A stretch of 64,000 bases of DNA from assembly GCF_026151205.1 (NCBI RefSeq), contig NC_087082.1, positions 20,236,494 through 20,300,493 on the forward strand, given 5' to 3'. This document shows, piece by piece, positions 47,485 through 58,635 of this stretch; positions within the stretch are counted from its first letter, which is position 1, and each line of letters opens with the position of its first letter. A program made the position numbers and the translations under genes. Origin of the DNA: Bolinopsis microptera. Lineage: Eukaryota > Ctenophora > Tentaculata > Lobata > Bolinopsidae. The notes beneath the pieces were generated by a model. The model made no database searches and had not been told where the DNA came from. It worked only from the letters and a program-made list of their open reading frames with translations.

Positions 47485-50400
47485 ATGTACAAGTTTGACC
47501 TACCTCTTGATACGAGAGAGGCAAATGCCATTGCCAGGAGGAGGAACTGTGAAGAGCAGAGAAAATCCAGAATATTTGATGCTCAAACTCGACAAATAGG
47601 TTTGTTTAAAAGCTCTAGGTCTTTTTACAATCCATAATAGAACGATAAATATCACCAAAATTCAATTTTTTAAACCTTAAATTTAAAATTTTTTGTCAAA
47701 ATTGAGAAAAAGAAAAATAGCAAATGAAAATAATGATCCGCCATTTTGCTTCTTCTAGATTTGTTTGGATGATCTCATGGGTTCTAGATTCATTTCAATT
47801 ACAAGATTTTATCAGGAGTTGACACAGCTGGTCTTTCTACTCAAATTGAAGAGAAGCGCCTCCGAAATCAGATAGAAAATGAGCGCAAGAAGGCATACGA
47901 CGCAGAAATGGTAAAGAATTCTCAGATTTGCACTCTGCTGGACACGCGCCAGCAAAACGACACAATGAGACAAAATGTCGAGCTCAATAAATTTAGGTTT
48001 GTTGAGCATTATGTTTTTATGGGAGAAGATACAGTAACATTTCGATTTATAGAAAAAGAAATAGATCCGGTGATGTAGATGTGGGAGCAACTGCTACCGT
48101 GATTCAAGTAATCATGCTCAAATTAAAATGTAAACACTTGCACTGTTTATAATATGTCTTCAGGTCAGAACAACAGACAGCCGCCAGTCGACGTGAGTTT
48201 GACCTTTATGACCCAGAGAGCAAGAAGAAAGACCAGCCTGCCCGAGTTTCTGACGACGACCCCAGGTGCCAAGTCTCTGGGCTCCAGCTATTCCAAGGTT
48301 AGTGCCAAGTCTCTGGGCTCCAGCTATTCCAAGGTTAGTGTTAGTTCAGATTACAGATCTTTATCTACATATTTTGCATAAATTACGCAAAATATCACTG
48401 CTAAAGTTTAGTGATGGATTTGAAAATATTTGAAGATGCAAAATTGAATATAATGGATGAGTGGATGGTTTCGTTGGCTGATGAATTATCGCCATATTTA
48501 CAATTCGACAACAAACACTTCACCTTACTTCAACTTGAACTAGTAATCTCAAAGATGGTTTATTTTGTCAGTGATGTATCGATGGTCACCGTTAGTTAAT
48601 AGATATTTGATGATGTTTGACATTACTTACCATATAATATGTATATGAGTTTAAATTCCCAAATAGTCAGACTGAGCAGGTTGAGCTGTAGTAAAACACA
48701 TATGTATATGGTTAAGTATTGTATGCATATATTATGGCAATGTTTGTCACTCTGCAAGTTCCTATTTGTGAAGATAAAAGCATTAAAAAAATCAATTTCA
48801 GGCGAAGATTTGTCAGCCAAGGAACGAAAGAAGCTTCAGCAAGAGCAGATGAGAGAATGGATAAAACAACAACTGTCAGAGAAAAATAGAGAAAAGGAGG
48901 CCTCTATGCATGCTGAAACGTGAGTCTGCTCACCTTTTCAACGAAGAGAACATTTCATGAATAACCATGTTTGTATCAGGTCTGAGGGCGTATCCGGTTT
49001 CTAGCTTTCGTCCATTTTGAAACAAACCCTATATTTAGACTGTACCAGAGGAAGATGATGCAGTTGGATCAACGTGCAGTACTGCTGGCAAAAGAAGAGG
49101 ACGAGTGCAGGAGGAATCTGAACGTAGCAACAAAGAGTTACAATGCAGCTCTGGATGCTGAGAGGAAGGCTAAGGAAGCTATTGATAAGCAGAAAGAACT
49201 TGATGATAACTTCACTGAGCTGTCTAACCAGGTACTTATTGATTTTACTACGTACTATTATAACAATAACGATTGTAACTATAATTAATAATAATTAATA
49301 ATACCGGGGGGGGGGGGGGGGGGCCAAAAGTCAGTACCCATACGTTGGGTCTCATACCACTGCCGTGTTTTATATTTGAGAGTTGTTGCTTTGCAGATGG
49401 CATACTGTACCTACTTGTTCGAGGATTCCGTCACCAAAATTTGAAAATTCGATTTTTGGGAGCCACACCTGCACCCTATGAACATTGAATTGCTTAAACG
49501 AGGTGTTTGTGAACATGTTGGAGACTCCGTTGTAACATATCGCAATAGATGGTGCGAAACGGATTTAAAATGACGAAGTTATCAAGCAATTTGTTTATCT
49601 CGTTAGCAAAATTGATTGGGTACTCAATGATTTCCCAATTACGACACTGTAATTGAGCTCTCTGCGGATCTAGCCTCAACCTAATCATCACGCAATGAAC
49701 AAATCGTTATGCTTCATATCTCGGTCATCTGAGAAGCTAGAACTCTCATTTTTTCAGGACAAACGTAATTTAAATGACCAAACGTAACACCATTCATCAA
49801 TATTTGGCTCGATCCGAAAATGAACCTTCATTTGAAAAAAATGAACACGAATATTTTTCGATTTGAAAAATTCCTCGGTGATAGTAAGTCATACCAGAAA
49901 GAGTTATTTCAATTGGGCACTCAGTGACTGAGTTATTAAGGCCAACGTATTGGTACTGACTTTTGCCACCCCCCCCCCCCCCCCCCCCGGCCCCCGTACT
50001 TTGATAGGACTAAATCGGATTGTGATAGCATATGTTATTAAAATATCTCAATTTATGCGATTATGAACCAGATAATTGTGATTTGGTTCTAGAGCCAAAA
50101 GCGAACTATAATGAAATGTTTTTTATTAGGTTTACGGAGACACGTTGACAGAGAATCCAGGAGTAGCTCAGAGCAGCTTTGGGGGCCACCGAGTTATTAC
50201 TGATCGATGGAAGGGTATGAGTGATGAACAGAAGGTTGAAATCATGAGGATAAGAGAAGAACAGGTAATTATTATTTACGATCTCTTTAGTTGAGAAATG
50301 AGGAGTTATCCTGAAAGTTGGGTCACTTGTCGTATTGGCAATTTCACGACATTTGTTTCCCAATTAGACTTAGCGCGGAGCGCAATAAATATTTTGTACA

Positions 50401-50715
50401 TTAAGCCGCGCGCTTTATTGATTCCCTTTGGTAACCATGGCAACACTGCAGCAAGCCGAGAAACAGCGCAAGACTGAGGAAGAAAAGGAGCTCCAAAAAG
50501 AGTATGAAAGGAGCCAGCTCCTGCAGGCAAACGCTGCAATCCTCATGGAACGAGAGATGAACAGGAAAGCTGCTGAAATTGAGAAGAAAATTGCTGAAGA
50601 GAACATGAGACTGCAGAAAGAACAGAAAGATACTCTGACTAAATTGGCGAAGGAAGTTTACACCAACCCTCCAACTGATGCCTACTTCACACAGTTCAAT
50701 ACTGGCACGAGATAA
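47485..50715 (+). CDS. RIBC2: RIB43A-like ciliary microtubule protein, 7 exons
   Basis: Exons 47485-47599, 47816-47996, 48164-48297, 48802-48919, 49039-49231, 50130-50264 and 50452-50715, all GT-AG and in phase, give 379 residues, the usual length of RIBC1/RIBC2. Landmarks match the family in order: MYKFDLPLDTREANAIARRR at the N-terminus, EEQRKSRIFDAQ, REFDLYDPESKKKD, DDDPRC, TENPGVAQSSFGGHRV, DRWKGMS and the C-terminal AYFTQFNTGTR. Most of the chain is charged coiled coil. Known members are microtubule inner proteins on the protofilament ribbon of axonemal doublets, so the product should act in motile cilia or sperm flagella. Intron 3 starts at a duplicated donor (see repeat at 48266). Intron 5 holds a poly-G MITE. 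The symbol is by family resemblance; RIBC1 versus RIBC2 orthology is not settled. Confidence 0.92.
48266..48337 (+). repeat. 36-bp tandem duplication across a RIB43A splice donor
   Basis: GTGCCAAGTCTCTGGGCTCC begins at 48266 and at 48302. Each copy ends in TTCCAAG/GTTA, so two donors (48298 and 48334) exist. The reading frame closes at TAG (48299-48301) just after the first one; only the first donor joins in frame to exon 4. Confidence 0.9.
49304..49995. mobile_element. MITE with poly-G ends inside RIB43A intron 5
   Basis: Left end is a G tract followed by CCAAAAGTCAGTACCCATAC; the right end is the inverted match followed by a C tract. The inverted ends are about 28 bp plus the G/C tract; the interior is not self-complementary and has no transposase. 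Target duplication unclear. Confidence 0.7.
50431..50444 (+). promoter_or_regulatory. X-box-like motif in RIB43A intron 6
   Basis: GTAACCATGGCAAC fits the RFX X-box consensus GTNRCC-(0-3)-RGYAAC exactly. It overlaps the polypyrimidine/acceptor region just before exon 7 rather than a promoter, so function is uncertain, although the gene is ciliary. Confidence 0.35.
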
Positions 50716-52142
50716 GACGACTCACAATTTTGGAGACTTTATAGATTAGAGTTATTATTTATCTGTGTGCATTGTGGACAGATCTGAGATCATACTTAAT
50801 GGTTAACTTAGATACAATCTGATTAAATTCAGACAACCAATATCAGGTTAAGTAATCTTTTAAAAGTGATAAAAATACTATACAATTGTAAATCATTAAA
50901 CTTCCGAATATATTCTCTAAAGCTTTTTTGTGCTTAGTGTAAATAATTTCTGGTCCATTTTACCAAGTTTTGTCATTTACCCAGCTGCCGAAAGGATTTT
51001 TATAACGCAAAGTATGTACAGTATGCAGTGCTATGTTGTGATATATAATTCATGTGAACATCTGTTGCAATTGTTCCACAAAAGTTAAAATCCCAAAACA
51101 GAAACCGACTAAGATGAGAGTTCAATCTATTTAAATTTTTGAAATTTAGAAGACGTCAATTTGATAAAATCAAGTTCCTGTAATATTCTCAGGAAGAGTT
51201 TGAGTCAGTGTGTTCCGTTCTGTTTCATACTTTGATTCGGTGATCTTGTCTCCTCGCTGAGTTGTAATGGGATTTCGGGCTCTTCAGTCCCAGCTTGGAC
51301 ATTATCGCTGAAAACAAATATTGAAATAAAACAATTATCTTTATAAACTGAACTTCCAATCTGAATCACCACATTGCATTTCTCAGAAATTAAAAAAGGG
51401 TTTGTTAACCTTCAGTTTTACACTGACTTTTAATTTTGGGACCATTAATCCACTCGGACCAGCTCGCTGACTTGGCTTGGAATTTCTTCTCTCCAGTTTC
51501 TTCATGCTCCCGATTGGTGCGATTATAAGTCCGGTCGTTTCCATTAACGTTTCTGTCAGTCCATTTTGTCTGTCGTTATGTATCATGTCAAGTTTTTGGT
51601 CAGAAAAGATTTGTTTTGTCAATTTTCTTCAAGATTAGGAAGCGTTCAGACTACCTCACCCCGATTTAATACTGCCCTCTTTCCTTGAATCTGTTATTTC
51701 AACTCCACTCATCTTCTGAATGTCCCAATTTCTGCTTAGTTTCTTAACCCCTCTCCCGAAATATTATGTATCACCTCCCTAATACAGTGAGGGGTTGGCG
51801 TTCTGAATAAATTACCGAATTCATGTCAGTTGCAGGGTACACTTTGGTTAATCACGACACTTTAAACACTTTAATCACATTGCGGGTAAATCTGGTCGCC
51901 ATTATCGTACCACATATAATAGGCCTGCAAAGCCTCCCCTGCCATAGCCTTCCCTGCCATAGCCTCCCCTGCCATAGCCTCCCCTGTCATAGCCTCCCCT
52001 GCATAGTTTCCCCCGCCGTTCAAGGACGCGAACACTCCCTAATTCTAAAGAATTCATGTCCAGAATTTATCATCGTCCTACGTGAAAAGTGAATTTGTGC
52101 TTCTCATTCACAAAAAGGCTTTATGATTAGATGTGTTGGGAA
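50716..52142. other. spacer between the convergent RIB43A and CaV-beta genes
   Basis: The two genes converge here. A minus-strand frame at 51383-51622 (landmarks GLIIAPIGSMKKLERRNS and GLMVPKLKVSVKLK, followed by a GT) looks somewhat coding but has no partner exon in phase. A 15-bp repeat (AGCCTCCCCTGCCAT, 5 copies) lies at 51931-52006. Confidence 0.35.
51931..52006. repeat. 15-bp tandem repeat, 5 copies
   Basis: AGCCTCCCCTGCCAT repeated with one or two substitutions; last copy shortened. Confidence 0.85.
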
Positions 52143-55100
52143 TTACATGTCTCTTTTGACAGTAGGACTTCTACGTCCGATGGTTAGGTCCCCGACTGTT
52201 GCTATAAGTGTGCCAATGTTACTTTTACGCCGGGTTTTAGTTTTGCTATTTCTTTGTTTCAAGAAATCTTCTAACTCCTTATCCTGCTCATCCATAAACT
52301 TGTCCAGGATCTTTTTGTTCATCACGCCTAGTTACGAGGCCTAGTTACGCCTAGTTACGAGGCCTAGTTACGCCTAGTATACACATTCGTGGTGGTACAT
52401 ATAGCTTGCAGTTTTCATCACCAAGCACCAATTTGAATATTCAAGAGAATGTAACTGAAGTCTGACATATTGAGTAATTATCACATTTACTTTTTGCAAA
52501 TGTGTCATTTCCTGAAATTAAAGCACGACGAACTGATACTGTCTAACAATAACTAGATATTATTGAACATACCTGGTGTATTGCGGAGGAAGGAATCATT
52601 GACCCGTTTAGAGGCTTGTAGAGGTCTACTCGCTCTCCAATATTTCTCCAGGTAATTTATCAGGTGCTCGGCCGCGTCATCAAAATCATGCTCGTTCAGA
52701 ACAACATCAAATTGTCTCTAAAGAAATAACTGTCAAATTATAAGTAGTACTGCTAATAGACACTTTAAATCTTACACAGAATGTTTAGAGGGTGAAAGCT
52801 AAGATAAAACTAGCGGGAGGTCCAATTTAGAGAATTAAGGCACATGTATTATACAGCTCGAGGCTTACACAGTGATTAGTGATGTATAAGATTTGAAGGA
52901 CTGATTATGATAATATCTCTGATCCTATGCAACCCTCTGAGGCCTACTTACCCTGTCCAGGTCGCAGAGTTTAGTTGCAGCGTATAACTGAGCTGTCAGC
53001 CCTCTCTTTTGGTCTGCCCCACGCTGCTTAATCAGATTCGTCAATACCTGTGGAAATTAAGTGGTGGAAATTTAAGAAAATTCGCTAGGTTGTTACACTT
53101 TAAATCTGTGAACATAATCTGTAATATTTAAACAGCGAACTACTCCACATATCACATAATATATATATATATACACACATATAATCTGTGTCATTCTAGA
53201 ATATCTGTCAGAGAATAATCCTGCTCCCAATAAATGTATTAAATTGGCATAATTGAACGCTGACCTTTGAGTTAGATATCTTGATATGAACGAGTATAGG
53301 ACCCATAGCACTGTTCTTCAAAGGGACCGGACTGTTGATCTTCAGATCCACAAACATGAGTTTAAACTTCTTCGCCTCCTCGTAGATGTTATTCGTTATT
53401 TCATCTAGACCCTCAGGGTTGATGCTGTACTTGTTTGAAGCTATTGAGGAGTGAAGCAGCTTTAGAAACCTATCTTGCACTGGATACGATTCGAGTCTAT
53501 CCTCAAACTGTCTCTTTAAAGCGTGTACCAGAGCTTTGTGCATGAGGTCTGTTATCTCAAAGCCTCTCATTGAGGGCCCACACAGGATAATAGGTCGTAT
53601 AACCGGGACACTCTCGTAAGGACCCTGTGCTCGGGTCTCTATCTCCGATACTCTAGTGGGAGCGATGGTGCACAGACTCTCTATACTTCCCATGTCCTCC
53701 ATCTTATCCACCTGCTTTTCTGGTACTTGCAACTTTTTCTCGTCCTTCATTCCTCCCTTTTTTATCGGACCTAGCTGAGCAGATGCTTCTTCAGCCAGCT
53801 TCTTTAGCTTGGCTGGAGCTGGAATGAAACCTATTGGAGCGTCCACTTTAACCACTCGTCCGATCCACCAATCTTCATTATATTTAGCTTTTACATGCAG
53901 ACAGTCTCTAGCTCTGAAGGTTACTGCTTTCCCGTGTATCGGAGAGTCGTCGTCATGGAAACCATTAAAAGTAAGATTTGTTCTCACAGCAAAGGCTACG
54001 TCCATCTTCTCCGCAGAAGATATGATTTCCCAGGCTTCTTTGAGTCCGTATTGATTAGTTGGCAGCAGTTCCCCGCTCCAAACATCCTGTTGAATAACAG
54101 TTTAAATCAGAACATGGAAAATACTCAATTAGTTGGCAGCAGTCCAAACAATAACCCACTCTACCAAGATTATTTATTATCATTAAATCATACTTATAGT
54201 TGCGGGATAGCCTGTAGCAGGCAACGCCCGATACTAATGTATCTACTGACTTACACAAGTGCAAGTAAGTATGTAAATATTATGCCAGGCATGTGGCACC
54301 CATTGCGGTAACCATCTTTTAAAAGTTTTAAAAGAATACTTTTCCAAATACTGCAACTCTATCTACAACAATACTGGAATTAACTGCGACTGGAGCATTA
54401 ACAGCTCTAAACAGTTCCTGGAAAGGCTGCCTAGACTAGAGATTTTTAATATGCAGGTATACGACTTTACCACTCTGTATACCAATCTAGACCTTCAGGT
54501 TGTACAGTCACTGCTTTTCGAGCTAATAGATCTCCTCTTTAGTAATACGAATAAATTTATTTGTGTTTCTCTGTATAAGAACAACAATTTTTTCTCTAAA
54601 AAGGAATATAACGGATACTTATGTTTTTCTGCTGATAAACTCAAAACAGCTATTACATTTATTCTGTTTAACACTTTTGTTTGTTTTGGGGATCAGATTT
54701 TAAGACAAACGAAAGGCATTCCCATGGGAGGGAATTCTAGTAGCCAGTTCGCTGATCTTTCGCTAGGGAAGTGTGAATTCAACTACATGACACGCCTAAT
54801 CAAAGAAAAGAAGTTCGGTCTCGCTAAGCTCCTCTCAAGAAACTGCAGATATGTCGACGACCTCAACACCATGAACTATTTGCATTTCTCTAACCTAATC
54901 AGGTCCATTTATCCACCTGACCTGCTTATGGAGAGGAGTGGTGACGACAATAAGTCCGTAAACTATCTCGACATCAACATCTCGATGAATAACTCCGGAC
55001 ACGTCGCCACCAAGCTTTACAACAAACTTGATGACTTCAACTTTCCTGTGGTCATGTACACCTTTCCTAACAGTAATATTTCCTCTTCTGTTGGTTATAA

Positions 55101-56570
55101 TGTTTTTTACGGTCAGGTCCTTCGTTACTCTTCCATTATCTCTGACCTTGATTCTTTTCTGTGTTCTACCAACACCCTTTATAGGACACTTCTTTCAAGA
55201 TGTTATAATGACAGACTCCTGAAGAGTAAATTCAGAAAGCTTCTGAAAGACCGACCTAGTATTCTGTACAAATACAGTATACTTGATGTCAGCGACATCC
55301 TTGACATCACATTTAACGTGAACAGGTGATCACTGACGAGTGATTGCTAGGGGGTCTTGGCACATTAAACCGGTACAGGTATTAAACCCCCGAAACCGGT
55401 GTGCCAAGTCATCTGCTGATGATGTTCACATTACATTATTTCCTCTCTCCTTTATTCCTTCCGTCTTTTCTTAAACTTACAGTTCAGTTACTTTATTTCA
55501 CCAGGTCTACCTAAGGATCAATTATTCTTTGGTGGGGTTTCACTTCTGGTATTGGCTTCATTCCCGTTCCTTTTCCTTATTCTTTATACTTATTTTTTAT
55601 ATAGTTTAATGAGATCTATTGAAATTTTTGATTTTCGCTGATTATTTATCAAGACTATAAGTTAGTTTCATCAAGATGTTTCCTTGCTAGTATGCAGATT
55701 TCCCATCGTACACCCGTACCCCTATAATAAACAGTGAACTAGGAATTGTTCTTGATTCTCTCTGTTAACTCTAACCTGTATTTCCTTGTAAAGTCTGGCT
55801 ATTACCTGTATTTCCTTGTAAAGTCTGGCTATTACCTGTATTTCCTTGTAAAGTCTGGCTATTACCTGTATTTCTTTGTAAAGTCTGGCTATTACCTGTA
55901 TTTCCTTGTAAAGTCTGGCTATTACCTGTATTTCCTTGTAAAGTCTGGCTATTACCTGTATTTCCTTGTAAAGTCTGGCTATTACCTGTATTTCCTTGTA
56001 AAGTCTGGCTATTACCTGTATTTCCTTGTAAAGTCTGGCTATTACCTGTATTTCCTTGTAAAGTCTGGCTATTACCTGTATTTCCTTGTAAAGTCTGGCT
56101 ATTCCGTCATCTACTGCTATCTTTCCTGACTGATCAGTTGCATAGAGGAGCTGATCCAACAACTGAAAGTTATACAAAATTATACAAACTTATAGTTACC
56201 ATAGTTACACTACTAGTTACCATAGTAACACTACTAGTTACCATAGTTACACTACTAGTTACCATAGTTACACTACTAGTTACCATAGTTACACTACTAG
56301 TTACCATAGTTACACTACTAGTTACCATAGTTACACTACTAACTTATACAAACTTATATTAACTGCAGAAAGAGATAGGAAAGATTCTGAACATTTCCTT
56401 TTTATATCTGCCTCTCTAAGCCTATCATATTATTATCATGGCACATTGCCAATAATAATATACCGAGGTTTAAAGCGATTTATGACTAAAAAATATCAAG
56501 GTATCGAGATCACCCGATAGAAATAGAGAATATATAAACTTACTGCGTCTTTGTCCATAGCTAGTGCCAT
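52143..56570 (-). CDS. CACNB: voltage-gated calcium channel beta subunit, 6 exons
   Basis: Minus-strand exons 56544-56570, 56076-56162, 53265-54086, 52952-53047, 52573-52717 and 52143-52327 join in phase, all GT-AG, for 453 residues. The large third exon holds the SH3 domain (VAFAVRTN, KYNEDWWIGRVV, GFIPAPAKL), a HOOK linker, and the start of the guanylate-kinase-like domain (VIRPIILCGPSMRGFEITDL, MFVDLKI, GPILVHIKIS). Later exons continue it: KVLTNLIKQRGADQKRG, then FDVVLNEHDFDDAAEHLINY and LEKYWRASRP, all in the order of known CaV-beta. The subunit binds the alpha-1 I-II linker and controls channel trafficking and gating at the inner membrane face. The region between SRMRG and the KFKL strand is divergent. 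Exons 1-2 (MALAMDKDA, LLDQLLYATDQSGK) are assigned by phase and splice sites, not homology. Exon 2 ends in an 11-fold repeated donor; intron 2 contains Naiad copy 3. Confidence 0.88.
52321..52378 (-). repeat. repeats containing the last CaV-beta splice acceptor
   Basis: A 23-bp unit (CCTAGTTACGAGGCCTAGTT plus 3) is repeated about 2.3 times at the intron side of the last exon. On the gene strand each half-unit supplies an AACTAG/GC acceptor look-alike. Only the acceptor nearest the exon (exon end 52327) avoids an in-frame stop. Confidence 0.75.
54128..54151 (-). repeat. partial copy of the CaV-beta exon 3 start
   Basis: ATTAGTTGGCAGCAGT followed by CCAAACA repeats the exon 3 border sequence at 54055-54085 with an 8-base gap, 72 bases inside the intron. 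It looks like a decayed duplication of the acceptor-side exon end. Confidence 0.55.
54318..55615 (+). mobile_element. Naiad copy 3, 5'-truncated, in CaV-beta intron 2
   Basis: Begins at TTTAAAAGTTTTAAAAG, equivalent to about residue 542 of the copy 1 ORF, and runs to the shared 3' end (TTTAATGAGA, 55615). The frame is intact to the stop at 55329 and its last 292 residues equal those of copy 1, including the YVDD motif. It lies opposite to the host gene's direction. Endonuclease, CxC linker and the start of the reverse transcriptase are missing, so it cannot act alone. Confidence 0.9.
55774..56105 (-). repeat. 30-bp tandem repeat, 11 copies, each carrying an exon end plus splice donor
   Basis: On the gene strand each unit reads as the codons for IARLYKEIQ followed by the donor GTAATA, so exon 2's last 27 bases and its donor are copied 11 times. 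Units are identical except one synonymous change (AAG to AAA Lys, near 55875). The last unit continues into GTTAGAG. The unit is a multiple of three and stop-free, so splicing at any copy keeps the frame. Confidence 0.92.
56193..56343 (+). repeat. 21-bp tandem repeat of X-box-like motifs in CaV-beta intron 1
   Basis: ACTAGTTACCATAGTTACACT is a 21-bp unit repeated about 7 times (first 20 bases: ACTAGTTACCATAGTTACAC). GTTACCATAGTTAC differs from the RFX X-box consensus at one base; the copy at 56216-56229 (GTTACCATAGTAAC) fits exactly. The flanks TATACAAACTTATA are themselves repeated on both sides. The array lies about 230 bases downstream of the first coding exon. Confidence 0.7.
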
Positions 56571-56688
56571 GATGATCCGCTAAGTGTTATACATGATATT
56601 CGTGTAGATCTAGATAAAGGTTCGTTAAGGAAAGTAAACTAACAAATAACGGAGTAGTTCGCTGTTTATTAGTCTCATGATTGAAATA

Positions 56689-56799
56689 CTGATAGTTGGA
56701 TAATATCCGGTTGGAAGAGACAAGGACAAGTTGTTTGTTTCACTTGTCCTTGTTTCACATGTCCTTGTCTCTTCCAACCGGATATTTTCCAACTATCAG
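56689..56799. mobile_element. 111-bp hairpin, MITE-like
   Basis: CTGATAGTTGGATAATATCC and the following 20 bases pair with the block ending at 56799 (GGATATTTTCCAACTATCAG), a stem of about 40 bp with few mismatches. GAAAGTAAACTAA lies on both sides (56630 and 56799), so the hairpin sits within a direct duplication of its surroundings. Confidence 0.65.
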
Positions 56800-58492
56800 A
56801 AAGTAAACTAAACTTTAACAATTATACTTGAATACGTTAAGACTAAATCTACGACCTGCGACAGATAAAATAAAAATATCAGCTAAAGCTAATAAACCTA
56901 CACCCTGTTAAATAGAAGAACACTAAAACTTTTACTGTTAAATAGATTTCAATGATGTTGAGATCGTGTTTTTAACAATAGTTTCAAATTACTCCGAGAT
57001 AAAACTAGTTGCATTTAACTGTTCACACACGATAAAAGAAGTAACTGCAAGCTGCAACTAGTTAACTAGTAATTGGATACCACTATCAAGGACTCAGTCG
57101 ATCACTGGCCCCTTCAATTATAAATATGATTACAGTAAAGTATCTACCATGAGGGTTAGACCTGATTCCGATAAAACATACAATAAACGGCTCGTCAAAA
57201 GTCAATCACCGACTATATCAATCACAAAGATGAATTAGACAGGCCTGCATTAAAGGTAGGTGCTTCCCAATAAGCAGTACCACAATAATGTGACACACAG
57301 GCAGTAAGGCAGTGCACATGTCACTAAGGCGGTGCACGTGTCAAGTATTAAAGAGCACGTGTTAAGTATTAAAGGGCACGTGTCAAGTAGTATACAGTAG
57401 TGAGTACAAATCAACACATGTTCCCTACTATATACACATGTTCCCTACTTGTTCCCTATCTCGCAGTGTAATTGCTCCTCTCCTCAAGCCAGCCTGAACA
57501 ATGGGCTCGCATTATAATACAGGACAAATCCCCAGTGTGGACTGTGGAGGATGTGTCATTGTTAAGTTTTTAATTCAAGCAATGAAGAGGCGGGGTAATC
57601 CCCAGGTTCAAGTACAGCTGCTTAAAGATCATTATTCTTAAGTATAAGAAGATTGAAATCAACCTCGGAACAAGAAAACAGAGCCAGTAACTGGTGCATA
57701 TCTAAAGAAAGGATCTGGATATTGAAGTAATGTATGCGTAAAAATGGCTGAAGACGAAATAATTGCTTGCTCTCATTTTTGAATTAAGAAATAGTACTTA
57801 TAGAATTCAAGGCAAAAATAAATAAGTTTATCCAAGACAGTGTTAAGTGGCAATCCTATAGTTATATTAACACATTAATTGAAAGAGTATAAGTGCCTTG
57901 TGTAATTAATTGCGTACATTCGCATAATCATATGTATTCTGCAGTATTATAGTACTATAGATGTATAACACAAGCAATCCGGGAACGCATGATAATGGTG
58001 TGGTCTAACAATATAGCTCCTTTGTCACCATGGTGATAATCACAGTCACCATGGTGATAATCATGAGGTCACGTGTCTCATTGTATTGTTGATCATTACG
58101 AGGTATCAGGGCTAGCTGATTGGCGTACCCAAGCAATACCTTTATACACGTCTCTACATGTTATCCACGTCTGGTAGTAATAACAAGAAATCTTCAGCCC
58201 AGATTGAATCTAAAAGTCGGTTTGTAGCTGAAGCGAGGTCCGAGTCTTTCTATAGCAAGCAAACACATCACAACAAACATCAAATAGACAATAATATTAA
58301 ATAGTTTCAAAAACCGGGTAAAATTCAGCGGAACCGACTCATTTTGATAAAACGGAATGTTTAGCCCCTGTTTACAGTTTAGCTATAGCCGGAATGCAAG
58401 AAAAAAGACAGTTTTCTTAGTTTAATCAGCACATTCCACTCGGTATCTTCTCCGGCAAAGAAATAAGCTGGTCGTAAAAACGACCGTCCACC

Positions 58493-58635
58493 TGGTTAAC
58501 TCAAGCTGGCACAGATATTTAAGTACTATTTGTGACCAAGTCTGCTTGGTTAACTCAAGCTGGCACAGATATTTAAGTACTATTTGTGACCAAGCTGGCA
58601 CAGATATTTAAGTACTATTTGTGACCAAGTCTGCT
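58493..58635. repeat. 54-bp repeat, two full copies and one partial
   Basis: GGTTAACTCAAGCTGGCACA begins at 58494 and 58548; a third copy starting CAAGCTGGCACAG begins at 58592. Confidence 0.85.

Noticed and set aside
51383-51622. Coding exon on the minus strand after CaV-beta
   Set aside because: The peptide looks plausible, but the only good downstream acceptor joins it to an immediate stop, and no upstream exon was found.
55746-56129. Plus-strand frame of YLYFLVKSGY repeats
   Set aside because: It is the reverse-strand shadow of the 30-bp splice-donor repeat in the CaV-beta gene.
58025-58062. X-box pair TCACCATGGTGATAATCA
   Set aside because: The right half-site differs from RGYAAC at two positions.
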